Shown here: one piece after another, positions 35,990 through 45,625 of the stretch
How the letters are laid out: each line of letters starts with the position of its first letter
Position numbering within the stretch: position 1 is the first letter of the stretch
Source of the DNA: Flavobacterium muglaense
GTDB taxonomy: Bacteria; Bacteroidota; Bacteroidia; Flavobacteriales; Flavobacteriaceae
Assembly (NCBI RefSeq): GCF_014305155.1
Contig: NZ_JACRUK010000014.1
Location: forward strand, 1 to 64,000
DNA length: 64,000 nucleotides
Direction of reading: 5' to 3'
Translations under genes and position numbers: made by a program
Notes under the pieces: generated by a model
Databases searched by the model: none
What the model saw: the letters and a program-made list of their open reading frames with translations, nothing else
What the model was told of the DNA's origin: nothing

Positions 35990-37993
35990 CTAGTTTTTTA
36001 AAAGTAACATTAAGTAATGGGCTGCTGACCAACTAAAATTTTCGGCTTCTAATCCTTTTCCAGTAGTAGGATGGTAGTTTTCCCGAATGGATTTTCCTTT
36101 TTCCAAAGCTCCTTCGGCATTGTGAATGAGTTTGTGAGCCAGTTGATTTGCTTCGTTTTGATACCCGTATTTTTCCAGTCCATTGATCCCAAAATAACTT
36201 TGGTCCAACCAAATTGGTCCTCTCCAATAACCGTTAGCAGGATTGAATTTTGCTTGGTTAGCTGCCAAGGTTGGCAAAGGAACATAAGTATTAAAGGTAT
36301 CTGGATTCAGTAAATTGTCTTTTATGGATTTTGCCTGTTCTACAGAAGCAACTTCAGCCCAAAGAGGTAAAAAACCTTCACAACCCATATCGGTTATGAT
36401 GTTTTTCCCATCGATCGAAGTGTCATAAAACCAGCCTGTTTTGGTATCCCAAAATTGGATTTGAATCTGTTTTTTTAACTTCGTACCTTCTTCATTCCAG
36501 TTTTTTTCTTCGCTTACTAATTTCAAGACCTTAGCCATCTTGGCTAAATAGTTTTTTTCGGCATATAAAAAGGAATTTAAATCAACACTTTCTTGGTCTA
36601 TTGAATAGGCGTGTTCTCCATTTTTCAATATTTTACTGTTGTCGAATCGTACAGCATTATCCATTCCGCTTTCCCATTTTCCAGCAATTAAAGTACCATC
36701 GGTGGAACCAAATTCGCACAGTCCATCTTGATCGTGGTCCCTTTCTTTGTACCACCAAGCATGGTATTTTTTTAGTTTTGGATAAAATTCTTTTATGAAA
36801 CTAATGTCTTTGTTTTGTTTGTAGATTTCCCAAACAGCCCAAGCCGCTAGTGGTGATTTTGTGTTTCTGTAATTATTAGGTTCAATTAAAGTGTCTCTAT
36901 AAATGCAATCTGGAATAAAACCATTTGGCTCTTGATAATCAAACAAAGCACGCATTTGATTTTTAGCCAGTTCTGGATTGAAATTTGCTACTGCTGCGGC
37001 GTGTTTCCAACTGTCCCAAGCCCAGAAACCATGAAACCATTCATAATGATAACTAGGGAAAAGGCCTTCGTGCTTCAATCCTTCGGCAGCAATTCTAGTG
37101 TTGTTTTGTAACGTAAGAATTAATTTTGCTAAGAAAACGGAGTATTCAGCTCCTTTATATATTGATTTCTTTTTGGCTATTAATTGCGCTAGCTGATTTT
37201 CTTTTTCTTTTTTTGTATTCTTTAAAAGAGTGTCGAATTTTATTTTTGCCAAATTTTCCTTTTCTTTTTTCCAATCGTATTGAGGGAAAATATAAGTTTG
37301 AGAAACCACTATTTCTTTGGTCTCATTTGGTTTTAATACTAGCTCGTTGGCATTTGCTGTAAAGCCCTCTTTTCCAATTTCAATTTGAATCTTTTCACTT
37401 AAAAACTGAATATAACCAACCGCATTACTTTTTGAGGAAACTAATTTTAGAATTTGCCCTTCAGTAGACAGATGCATATTATCCAAGTATATTTTTGAAT
37501 CAAAAGCGGGGTTTATTGCTATTGTTTTTGAAGTTCGATTTGTAATACTCGTTTTTTGAATTGCTGAATGACCCGATGAAAAAACAAGTTCTTGTTTTAC
37601 ATCTATCTTTTCATTTTTAAATTCTTGCTCTAAATGACTATTATAACTACTTTGATTTACTAAACTTGATTTCCAATTGATCAGTTCTTGTTGATTGTTA
37701 TCTAGTAGATGTAATGAAATAAGGGAAGAACTTAACCAAACTCCATTTTGTTCCGTCATTAAATAAGGCCCTGAGAATCCGCCCTGCATTTCGGATTGCT
37801 CCAGTAAACCAAATGCAAACCATGCTCCTTTATCAGAAAAAGCCAATGATTTTCGGTCGGTTGCATTCTTTCGGCTCCCTTTGTAATCTAAGCTATTTTT
37901 ACTTAATTCTAAGTTTGAAAATAGGGATTGGGCATTACAAATTTGGATTATGAAAAAGAATAAAACAAGATATAATGTTTCTTTTTTGTACAT
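35990..37993 (-). CDS. GH63 alpha-glucosidase (YgjK-like), exported
   Basis: 667 residues with a signal peptide (LYLVLFFFIIQICNA, cut near residue 21). An N-terminal beta domain is followed by an (alpha/alpha)6 barrel with FHGFWAWDSWKHAAAVANFN, the PDCIYRD block, ESGMDNAVRFDN (general acid Asp445), YWRGPIWLDQSYFGI and GLEAENFSWSAAH (catalytic Glu about 649-651). It is an inverting alpha-glucosidase. The characterised E. coli relative YgjK is linked to Glc-alpha-1,2-Gal, the disaccharide of collagen hydroxylysine. It would act before the GH42 enzyme. Confidence 0.9.
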   Translation of the reverse strand: MYKKETLYLVLFFFIIQICNAQSLFSNLELSKNSLDYKGSRKNATDRKSLAFSDKGAWFAFGLLEQSEMQGGFSGPYLMTEQNGVWLSSSLISLHLLDNNQQELINWKSSLVNQSSYNSHLEQEFKNEKIDVKQELVFSSGHSAIQKTSITNRTSKTIAINPAFDSKIYLDNMHLSTEGQILKLVSSKSNAVGYIQFLSEKIQIEIGKEGFTANANELVLKPNETKEIVVSQTYIFPQYDWKKEKENLAKIKFDTLLKNTKKEKENQLAQLIAKKKSIYKGAEYSVFLAKLILTLQNNTRIAAEGLKHEGLFPSYHYEWFHGFWAWDSWKHAAAVANFNPELAKNQMRALFDYQEPNGFIPDCIYRDTLIEPNNYRNTKSPLAAWAVWEIYKQNKDISFIKEFYPKLKKYHAWWYKERDHDQDGLCEFGSTDGTLIAGKWESGMDNAVRFDNSKILKNGEHAYSIDQESVDLNSFLYAEKNYLAKMAKVLKLVSEEKNWNEEGTKLKKQIQIQFWDTKTGWFYDTSIDGKNIITDMGCEGFLPLWAEVASVEQAKSIKDNLLNPDTFNTYVPLPTLAANQAKFNPANGYWRGPIWLDQSYFGINGLEKYGYQNEANQLAHKLIHNAEGALEKGKSIRENYHPTTGKGLEAENFSWSAAHYLMLLLKN

Positions 37994-38280
37994 AATTATT
38001 AGATTATTTGATATTTTTTTAGAAAAAATTCTATTTTAAACTTGAAGTCTTAGTGATTTAAACAGGATAGTTGCTATATATTTTGCATCCTCTTAAAAGC
38101 TAGTAAATCTATGAAATTCTTCTAATAGAAGTCTTATGATTATTTCAATATTACCAATTTTTAAGGCGATTTTTTTTAATAAATTTAATAGTTTTTAGAT
38201 GAACGTTACAAAATTTAAATAAGAACAGCCCAAATATTTCATGGGCCATTCCTTATGCATTTTAAACTATTTTAAACAGT
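37994..38280. other. 287-bp gap between susD and GH63
   Basis: No gene. A weak stem GCCCA/TGGGC at 38228-38246, just after the susD stop, could be an attenuator separating abundant SusCD from the enzymes. Nothing else could be supported. Confidence 0.4.
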
Positions 38281-39783
38281 TTAATTATTCTGTATTTCAG
38301 TTAATGGAACTGGATAAAAGTTGTTTTTTGCTGGATTAAATCCAGTACGTCCAACGGCATCTAACGCTGCTTTTGTTTTTCCCCAACGACGTAAATCATA
38401 GAAACGGAAATTCTCTAACGGGAACTCAATTATTCTTTCATGCTCGATTTGTGCTTTTACCGCGTCATAACTTACCCCAATCATACTTGGCATATCTGCA
38501 CGATCTCTTACCGTATTGATAAATGGAATGGCTTCGGCAGTACGTGTTAATTCGTTTAAAACTTCAGCCTTCATTAAAAGAACATTAGAAAACCTCATTA
38601 GAGGCACATTCATACCCAAGAATTCTGTGTTCATTTTTTCTTGAGTAGGAGGCAAGTACTTGCGAAAAGCGGGTTTATCAATACCGCCAAATTTTTTATC
38701 GTAGGTATCTCCAAAAATTCTTGGATTAGCAGGATCATTAAAATAAGGATCTTTAAAGAAAATGGTAGCATAAAGACGCGAATCATAATTTCCAGTAGTT
38801 GCTATTTTGCCTTCTTTTTTGAATTCATTTATCAACATATTTGTTGGCAAAATTTCATCCCAACCACCTAGTTCACTTGCTGCCATCCAAAAATGAAGGG
38901 CAGTACGATAGAAAGCACCATTTGAGGTGTTTCCAGTAAATTGAAGTTCAAAAATTGATTCTATTGAGTTCTTGTTAGTACCGTCAAACATACTTACATA
39001 GTCTTTTACAAGTTGGTATCCTTGCACTTTGTTAAGAGCGGTTAGTGCATCATTTAAATAAGCTTGTTTTTTTGCAGTTTCTTCATAAGCTCTTGTCAAA
39101 TAAACAAATCCTAAGTAACTATTAGCTGCTCCACTAGTGGCACGTCCTGTTTTATCAGCAGGTTGTTTTGCAGGAAGTACTTCAGCAGCGGCTTTCAATT
39201 CACTTGTAATGAAATCCCATGCTTCGGTACGGCTAGCAAGAGGAGCACTTATTTCGTTCTGATCTGTGATGTATTTATTTCGTATTTTAATTTGTTCCCA
39301 ATTCAGAATTAATTTTAGATGATAGTATGCACGTAAAAAACGTGCCTCCGCTACAATCTGATTTTTATCAGAGTCGCTTATTGCTGAGGAAGACATTTCA
39401 CCCACCTTAGTAATCACTTGATTTGCATTACTAATACCGCGGTAATTTAATTTCCAATAGCTTGTAAGTTGACTGTTTCCATTAGTATAAGTAAAATCAG
39501 CAAGTTCAACCCAGTTTTGATAATTAAGAGCATCGCTACCTAATTTACAAATATCTTCTCGATACGCTTCTACTGGCCATTTTACTTCGGAGAAAGCGTA
39601 TTCCTCAACGGAAGCTTCAAGGAGAGCGTAGGTAGCTGAAAGACCAGCTTCTGCATCCGATTTTGTTCTCCAAAAAGTAGAAGAACTAAGTTGATCTGGA
39701 GACTGTTGTTCTAGGAAATCACTACTGCATCCTACCAATGTTGCTAGGCTAATAAGTACGAATATATTTAATATTTTTTTCAT
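38281..39783 (-). CDS. susD: SusD/RagB-family outer-membrane lipoprotein
   Basis: 500 residues with a lipoprotein signal peptide and lipobox LVGC (Cys about 19). An N-terminal TPR-like SusD domain follows (QSPDQLSSSTFWRTKSDAEAGL). The C-terminal block includes EHERIIEFPLENFRFYDLRRWGKTK and ends NNFYPVPLTEIQNN, both typical. It is the surface glycan- or glycopeptide-binding lid of the SusC porin encoded 21 bp upstream. The ligand is unknown from sequence. Confidence 0.95.
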   Translation of the reverse strand: MKKILNIFVLISLATLVGCSSDFLEQQSPDQLSSSTFWRTKSDAEAGLSATYALLEASVEEYAFSEVKWPVEAYREDICKLGSDALNYQNWVELADFTYTNGNSQLTSYWKLNYRGISNANQVITKVGEMSSSAISDSDKNQIVAEARFLRAYYHLKLILNWEQIKIRNKYITDQNEISAPLASRTEAWDFITSELKAAAEVLPAKQPADKTGRATSGAANSYLGFVYLTRAYEETAKKQAYLNDALTALNKVQGYQLVKDYVSMFDGTNKNSIESIFELQFTGNTSNGAFYRTALHFWMAASELGGWDEILPTNMLINEFKKEGKIATTGNYDSRLYATIFFKDPYFNDPANPRIFGDTYDKKFGGIDKPAFRKYLPPTQEKMNTEFLGMNVPLMRFSNVLLMKAEVLNELTRTAEAIPFINTVRDRADMPSMIGVSYDAVKAQIEHERIIEFPLENFRFYDLRRWGKTKAALDAVGRTGFNPAKNNFYPVPLTEIQNN

Positions 39784-39804
39784 GATTGTTTCTTTATAAA
39801 TTTC

Positions 39805-42800
39805 TTAAAATATGTACTGTACACCTACAACAAATGATTTGGTAAAAGGATATACAAAACGATCGACACCTGTATCTAATAATGAAGTTCGAGAAAACTC
39901 TGGGTCAATCCCTGAATATTTAGTGATGGTTAATAAATTTTCAGCACTTAGATAAAATCGTAACTTGTCTATATTAGCTGTTTCTAATATTCTTTTAGGT
40001 AAAGAATAGCCAATTTGTAATTGGCGTAAGCGAACAAAGTTTCCGTTTTCTAGGAATCGATCAGACTCTCTACTATTTCCATTAGGGTCCCCAAGGACTG
40101 CACGAGGAATGTTACTGTGGTTGTCTGGTGTCCAAGAATTAAGAGTTGAGGCTAACATATTTGTTCCTGAGTTCATAGATTCATAAAAATATCTATTTCC
40201 ATTGTATAGTTTATTTCCCCAACCACTTCCAATTAGAGCGCTAAAATCAAGTCCTTTATAATTTGCGCCTAAACTTAAGTTTGCTTCCACTTTAGGTAAT
40301 CCAGTACCAGCATACTCTTTGTCATTCTGATCAATCACACCATCATTATTTAAATCTTTAAATTTAATATCCCCAGGTTTAGCATTAGGTTGAATTAAAT
40401 TTCCATTGCTAGTATAACTGTTTACCTCATCAATAGATTGAAAAATTCCATCGGTACGGTACAGATAAAAGGAGCTTATTGGTTTGCCTACACGCGCTTG
40501 AGTTGGAAAATGCTCGGTATCATATTTAAGACCTTGTCCATTAATGGCTTGGTCAGTATTTGCCAAAGATTCGACATTGTTACGAAGTGTAGTTAAATTA
40601 AAACCAACATTGTATTTAAACTCATTGCTTTGCTCACGATAATTAATTTCTAATTCAAATCCACTGTTGCTTATTTTACCAACATTAAGAGTTGGGTCAT
40701 CTATTCCTGCTGATGGTGCCAATTTTTTAGTAATTAATAAGTCTTGTGTAATATTGCGGTAGTAATTTAAAGAACCACTAACTTTGCCATTTCTTAGGGT
40801 ATAATCGATACCAATATTTTTAGAATCGGTTGTTTCCCATTTTAGTTTTCTATTTTCTAAAGCTGTAGCTATACTACCTGGCCACGGGTTACTACCTGTA
40901 CCTTGAACATAACCTGAATTCAAGTAATTTCCAGAGCTAATTAGTGAACTTGAGGTATAATAACCTAAAGCAGCCTCATTTCCTAGTTGTCCCCAACTAG
41001 CACGTAATTTTAAATTTGTGAAAATGAAATCTTCAGGGAAAAAATCTTCTTGGTCAATTTTCCAACCTAAAGCTACAGATGGGAATACTCCCCAACGCGT
41101 ATCTTTTCCAAATTTTGACGATCCATCATATCGTAATGTTGCTTGAGCTAAATAGCGATCCTTTAAAGCGTAGTTAAGACGACTATAATAAGAAAGTCTA
41201 TTGTATTGATATTTTGAACCATCTGCTGAATAGGTTCCTCCTTTTCCAGCTCCAATAGTTTCAAAACCTGGATCTAGAAAACCTGCTGTAGATTCATTTG
41301 TTACTAGTTGACCATTTACTACTGTTTGAGAGGTTGTTTTACCTTCTGCTGTGATATCATTCCAGTTTGAAGAGGATGGGTTGATGGTGTTACCTAATAA
41401 GAAATTGAAAGAATGATCTCCAAATTTTTTATCAGCTGTTAAAATATTTTCTAAAATTTGCTCATCCCAATACGTTCTTACCTCTCTATAAACCGTGTAT
41501 TTTTCAGGTGCTTGAATATTGGCAATAAATGGAGGGTTGTGTGCTGTTCTTTGCGAGTTTTTTACATGATAGGAATAGGCAGTTTTGAATTTTAACCAAG
41601 ATGCAATATTTGCCGTTATCGATAAATTTGCAGTAAGATCTTGTCCTTTTTCGATTCCGCTTCTAAAATGCTCGTCTGCAACTGGGTTTGTGTTAAATGG
41701 TAATCCATCTTTATTTGTTAACCCATAACCATAAGTTTCATTTGGATCCAATACAGGAACCAATGGAGAAATCATATAAACCTCTTTTAGTTGAAAATTT
41801 GGCTGCTCGCTTTGTGTTGAAACATACGCCATTTTAGTATCGATATCAAAAATTGATTTTTTGAAACTTACTCTTGCGCTTGCATTTTGTTGTCCAAAAT
41901 TATTATCGATAACAATACCTTTTTCTTTGGCATAGTTTCCATAAAGTGCAAATTTAATTCCACCTTGTCTGCCTTGAATTCCTAAACCATAATTTTGGGC
42001 TAATCCAGAACGAAAAACTTGGTCTTGCCAATTGGTATTGTATTGTGAAGGCGCTGTAATGTAGGCAGGTAAAGTCACTGGGGAATTACTGTATTTATTG
42101 TATTCATCATACATTCTTTTATGAACAGTACGGTAACCATCGGCATCTAATAATTCCAGTCTTTTTGCTGTAGAAGTACTATTTATGAAAGAGCTAAAAT
42201 CAACTTTAATTCCTTCTTTTTGACCCGCTTTTGTAGTAACGATTATTACACCATTTGCTGCTACAGATCCATAAATTGCTGCAGCTGCTCCATCTTTTAA
42301 GACTTCAATTGATTCAATATTAGTTGGGTTCACTGAACTCATTGATCCTTGAAAACCATCAATAATATATAAAGGCTCTGTATTACCAAAAGTATTAATT
42401 CCTCTAATTTTTACTTTTACAGCTGCTCCTGCAGTTCCTCCACTTTTTTGAACATTTACACCAGCTACAAGACCTTGAAGTGCTTCAGCAGCATTAGTTG
42501 TTGCACGGTTTTCTATACTTTCTTTTTTAACTGAAGAAATAGCTCCGGTAACATTACCTTTTTTAATTGAACCATATCCTATGACAACTACTTCATCTAG
42601 TTTGTTGTTTTTTTCCTGAAGCGTAATGTTTAACTCTTTATTGTTGTTTACATTTAAGGTTACTTCGTTAAATCCGATATAGGTAAAAGTTAAGCTTGGG
42701 TTTTTTATATTAGCAGGGATTCTTAATGTGTATTTTCCATTTTCATCACTATTTGTACTTACTGTAGTTGATGCTAATGTAATATTTACACCAGGAAGTG

Positions 42801-42942
42801 TATTTCCATTAGCGTCTGTTATTTTTCCTGAAATGCTTTTTTGCGGTTGATTCTCTTGTGCAAAACTAAAGTGTGGTTGGCAGAGAAACATCATAAAGAG
42901 AATGAAATTTATCCTCTTAAATAATAGAATTCGTTTTTTCAT
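39805..42942 (-). CDS. susC: SusC/RagA-family TonB-dependent transporter
   Basis: 1,045 residues with a signal peptide (about 1-28). A carboxypeptidase-regulatory-like domain (ISGKITDANGNTLPGVNITL) is followed by the TonB box/plug region (EALQGLVAGVNVQKSGGTAG and the SusC signature IRGINTFGNTEPLYIIDG). A 22-strand barrel ends FTKSFVVGVQYIF. It imports a bound oligosaccharide or glycopeptide across the outer membrane with TonB energy. It is the first polysaccharide-utilisation gene after the aldehyde dehydrogenase gene, in the same direction. Confidence 0.96.
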   Translation of the reverse strand: MKKRILLFKRINFILFMMFLCQPHFSFAQENQPQKSISGKITDANGNTLPGVNITLASTTVSTNSDENGKYTLRIPANIKNPSLTFTYIGFNEVTLNVNNNKELNITLQEKNNKLDEVVVIGYGSIKKGNVTGAISSVKKESIENRATTNAAEALQGLVAGVNVQKSGGTAGAAVKVKIRGINTFGNTEPLYIIDGFQGSMSSVNPTNIESIEVLKDGAAAAIYGSVAANGVIIVTTKAGQKEGIKVDFSSFINSTSTAKRLELLDADGYRTVHKRMYDEYNKYSNSPVTLPAYITAPSQYNTNWQDQVFRSGLAQNYGLGIQGRQGGIKFALYGNYAKEKGIVIDNNFGQQNASARVSFKKSIFDIDTKMAYVSTQSEQPNFQLKEVYMISPLVPVLDPNETYGYGLTNKDGLPFNTNPVADEHFRSGIEKGQDLTANLSITANIASWLKFKTAYSYHVKNSQRTAHNPPFIANIQAPEKYTVYREVRTYWDEQILENILTADKKFGDHSFNFLLGNTINPSSSNWNDITAEGKTTSQTVVNGQLVTNESTAGFLDPGFETIGAGKGGTYSADGSKYQYNRLSYYSRLNYALKDRYLAQATLRYDGSSKFGKDTRWGVFPSVALGWKIDQEDFFPEDFIFTNLKLRASWGQLGNEAALGYYTSSSLISSGNYLNSGYVQGTGSNPWPGSIATALENRKLKWETTDSKNIGIDYTLRNGKVSGSLNYYRNITQDLLITKKLAPSAGIDDPTLNVGKISNSGFELEINYREQSNEFKYNVGFNLTTLRNNVESLANTDQAINGQGLKYDTEHFPTQARVGKPISSFYLYRTDGIFQSIDEVNSYTSNGNLIQPNAKPGDIKFKDLNNDGVIDQNDKEYAGTGLPKVEANLSLGANYKGLDFSALIGSGWGNKLYNGNRYFYESMNSGTNMLASTLNSWTPDNHSNIPRAVLGDPNGNSRESDRFLENGNFVRLRQLQIGYSLPKRILETANIDKLRFYLSAENLLTITKYSGIDPEFSRTSLLDTGVDRFVYPFTKSFVVGVQYIF

Positions 42943-42999
42943 TGGTAATAAATTTGGTTAATTAAAGTTTTATATTTGTCTAGTTTTTAGTCACTTGTT

Positions 43000-44556
43000 T
43001 TATTGCAAGTCAAATTTTATCCCTTGTGCTAGTGGTAAGCTGGTGGTATAATTAATGGTGTTGGTTTGACGCCTCATATATATTTTCCAAGCATCAGATC
43101 CAGATTCTCTTCCGCCGCCAGTGTCTTTTTCGCCACCAAAAGCGCCTCCTATTTCTGCTCCAGAAGTCCCAATGTTTACATTGGCTATTCCACAGTCAGA
43201 ACCTACAGCGGATAAAAATCTTTCAGCTTCACGTAAATTATTAGTCATGATAGCCGATGATAATCCTTGCCCAACTCCGTTTTGATATTCAAGTGCATTA
43301 TCAACATCCCCACTGTATTTTATTAAATATAAAACAGGGGCAAAAGTCTCGTGTTGCACGATCTCAAATGAATTTTCAGCTAAAGCAATTGCTGGCTTTA
43401 CATAACATCCGCTTTCATAACCTTCTCCAGAAAGAACTCCTCCTTCAACTAAAATAGTTCCGCCTTCTGCAACTACCTTATCTAACGCAGCAGAATACAT
43501 TTTGACTGCGTCTTTATCGATTAGTGGACCTACATGGTTGTTTTCGTCTAATGGATTTCCTATTTTAAGTTGTTTGTAAGCGGAGACAATAGCGTCTTTT
43601 ACTTTTTCGAATATACTTTCATGAATAATCAAGCGGCGCGTTGAGGTACAACGTTGTCCGGCGGTACCTACAGCTCCAAAAACTGCCCCAATAACAGTCA
43701 TTTTTATATCGGCATCAGGAGTTACGATTATCGCATTGTTTCCTCCAAGTTCTAAAAGAGATTTACCTAAACGAGCAGCAACAGCTTGCGCCACTATTTT
43801 CCCCATTCTAGTTGATCCTGTAGCTGAAATTAATGGAATACGAGTATCTGAAGTCATCAATCCCCCCAATTTATAATCACCATTAATTAAGCATGAAATT
43901 CCTTCGGGCAAATTATTTTCTTTAATGACCTGAGCTATAATGTTTTGACATGCTATTCCGCAAAGAGGTGTCTTTTCTGAAGGTTTCCAAATGCAAACAT
44001 CTCCACAAATCCATGCTAGGGCGGTGTTCCAAGCCCAAACAGCAACTGGAAAGTTAAATGCCGAAACGATACCAACAACTCCCATAGGATGGTATTGTTC
44101 ATACATACGGTGCCCAGGTCGTTCAGAATGCATGGTTAGCCCGTGCAATTGACGTGATAAGCCTACGGCAAAATCACATATATCGATCATTTCTTGTACT
44201 TCTCCGTATCCTTCTTGCAGTGATTTCCCCATTTCGTAAGAAACTAATTTTCCTAAAGCTTCCTTATTTTGGCGTAATTTCTCTCCAAATTGACGAACAA
44301 TTTCGCCGCGTTGTGGAGCAGGCATTAAACGAAAGGTTTTGAAAGCCTCAGTAGCTGACAGTATTACTTTTTCGTAGTCTTGTGCTGTAGACATTTTTAC
44401 AGAACCAATCAATTTTCCATCGACTGGAGAAAAACTTTCAAGGATTTCGCCATTTGCGAAATGATTTAATCCTGTTGAGGTTCCCTCATTAATATCCTTT
44501 ACTCCTAGTTGGGTTAAAGCTTCTTTTATTCCAAATTGTGATGTTGTTGTAGACAT
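43000..44556 (-). CDS. ALDH7-family 2-aminoadipate-6-semialdehyde dehydrogenase
   Basis: The ATG at 44556 gives 518 residues; the TTG-started extension to 44589 is less likely. The protein has antiquitin-type signatures: LLELGGNNAIIV with the general-base Glu, GTAGQRCTSTRRL with the nucleophile Cys, and the C-terminal GGAFGGEKDTGGGRESGSDA and QGIKFDL ending. ALDH7 enzymes oxidise 2-aminoadipate 6-semialdehyde to 2-aminoadipate. That semialdehyde is what the kinase/phospholyase fusion would make from hydroxylysine. It lies between the HglS-like gene and susC, all on the minus strand. Confidence 0.9.
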   Translation of the reverse strand: MSTTTSQFGIKEALTQLGVKDINEGTSTGLNHFANGEILESFSPVDGKLIGSVKMSTAQDYEKVILSATEAFKTFRLMPAPQRGEIVRQFGEKLRQNKEALGKLVSYEMGKSLQEGYGEVQEMIDICDFAVGLSRQLHGLTMHSERPGHRMYEQYHPMGVVGIVSAFNFPVAVWAWNTALAWICGDVCIWKPSEKTPLCGIACQNIIAQVIKENNLPEGISCLINGDYKLGGLMTSDTRIPLISATGSTRMGKIVAQAVAARLGKSLLELGGNNAIIVTPDADIKMTVIGAVFGAVGTAGQRCTSTRRLIIHESIFEKVKDAIVSAYKQLKIGNPLDENNHVGPLIDKDAVKMYSAALDKVVAEGGTILVEGGVLSGEGYESGCYVKPAIALAENSFEIVQHETFAPVLYLIKYSGDVDNALEYQNGVGQGLSSAIMTNNLREAERFLSAVGSDCGIANVNIGTSGAEIGGAFGGEKDTGGGRESGSDAWKIYMRRQTNTINYTTSLPLAQGIKFDLQ

Positions 44557-44754
44557 GTGTTTTTTAGCTTTTGAGCATACTTTTAGCAATTAAAAACAAG
44601 AATTTATTTAATTTATAATTGCTGAAAAGGCTATACTTCAAGGGTTAAACTCTATTTTGTAGTCGTGTTAGAATTATTATTTGCTAATTAGATTACTAGT
44701 TTAATATTATTAGGCGATATTTCTTTTTGACAGTTTTTTTCGAGTTAGACTTAT

Positions 44755-45570
44755 TTATAAATTGTTTTGCAATTTTACATCTGTGCTTTCAAAAATTTTA
44801 TCTGCTGATGAAGCGATAAAACCTTGATATAATTCTCCATTTGGCATAGGGTAGCGAAGTGCAAATTCGTAATAGCAAGATGGAATTTGCATTGCACCTT
44901 CATCAAAATTGACGCTATGTAGATCAGCAAGTGTGCTTGACTGTTCTAATAATTGTTCAGGAGTACCTTTTATTTTTCCTCCTGATGAGTTTAGTTTCCA
45001 TTCGCTATTTTCGAGAAAAGCATTCAAAGATTCTAAGCTATTAAAATTTTTTAATGCATTTACGTTGATCGTGAAGTGGTTTGCACGAAACCCATATACA
45101 TACATCCAAGCAGCGTATTCTGATTCTTCTAAAAGTAAATTGTAAACAGCAATTGATTTGGTTTTCCATACAGCTCCACTTAAAACTAATTCTGGATTAT
45201 TGAATGTTGCTGCATCACAATTATCCAAAATCTCTTTTACGGTTGCTTGTAATTTTATAGAACATTTTTCTAATTCTAATTCTGAGATAAAAATTCTTGG
45301 AGCATTCTTATCAGTTGAGTGTTCATAATGCTTTGCAAATAACTTTTTTGATTCAAAAATATATTCTCCTTTCTCTTCATAGCCAACGTCTAGAAAAAGT
45401 CTTTCTAACACATCTATATTAATTCGCTTATCATTAAATGTGCGAATAGCAATATGGTCATTTTTTATTTCTTCTCCTTTTTCCTTTAATAAATCCTGAA
45501 TTTTTTTAGCGGAAGGCGTGATTTCAGTGTACTGTTCCCACAATTTTGTAAGTAATTCGGTTTTGTTCAT
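44755..45570 (-). CDS. hglS: HglS/DUF1338-family 2-oxoadipate dioxygenase/decarboxylase
   Basis: 271 residues. The family's spaced His and Arg are seen at His39 and Arg43 (DHIAIRTF). A second His165 lies in RANHFTINV and a Glu235 in YYEFALRYP, which fits the Fe(II) His/His/Glu ligand set plus substrate arginine of HglS. HglS converts 2-oxoadipate and O2 to D-2-hydroxyglutarate and CO2. The next enzyme, a YdiJ-type dehydrogenase, is encoded in the same cluster. This is probably the first gene of the cluster, with a candidate promoter and operator directly upstream. Confidence 0.88.
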   Translation of the reverse strand: MNKTELLTKLWEQYTEITPSAKKIQDLLKEKGEEIKNDHIAIRTFNDKRINIDVLERLFLDVGYEEKGEYIFESKKLFAKHYEHSTDKNAPRIFISELELEKCSIKLQATVKEILDNCDAATFNNPELVLSGAVWKTKSIAVYNLLLEESEYAAWMYVYGFRANHFTINVNALKNFNSLESLNAFLENSEWKLNSSGGKIKGTPEQLLEQSSTLADLHSVNFDEGAMQIPSCYYEFALRYPMPNGELYQGFIASSADKIFESTDVKLQNNL

Positions 45571-45593
45571 TTTTAAAATAATTAGTATGATGT

Positions 45594-45625
45594 TAAATGT
45601 AACTTTAGTGACAACTGTGTCACAA
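45594..45625 (-). promoter_or_regulatory. Candidate promoter and operator of the hglS cluster
   Basis: On the minus strand, TTG (45623-45625) and TACATTTA (45594-45601, one change from TAnnTTTG) are spaced 21 nt. The spacer contains a 6-bp perfect dyad GTGACA-N4-TGTCAC at 45608-45623. This is a classic place for a repressor or Crp-like regulator. It lies 24 bp upstream of the hglS start and could drive the whole 18-kb cluster. Confidence 0.45.
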
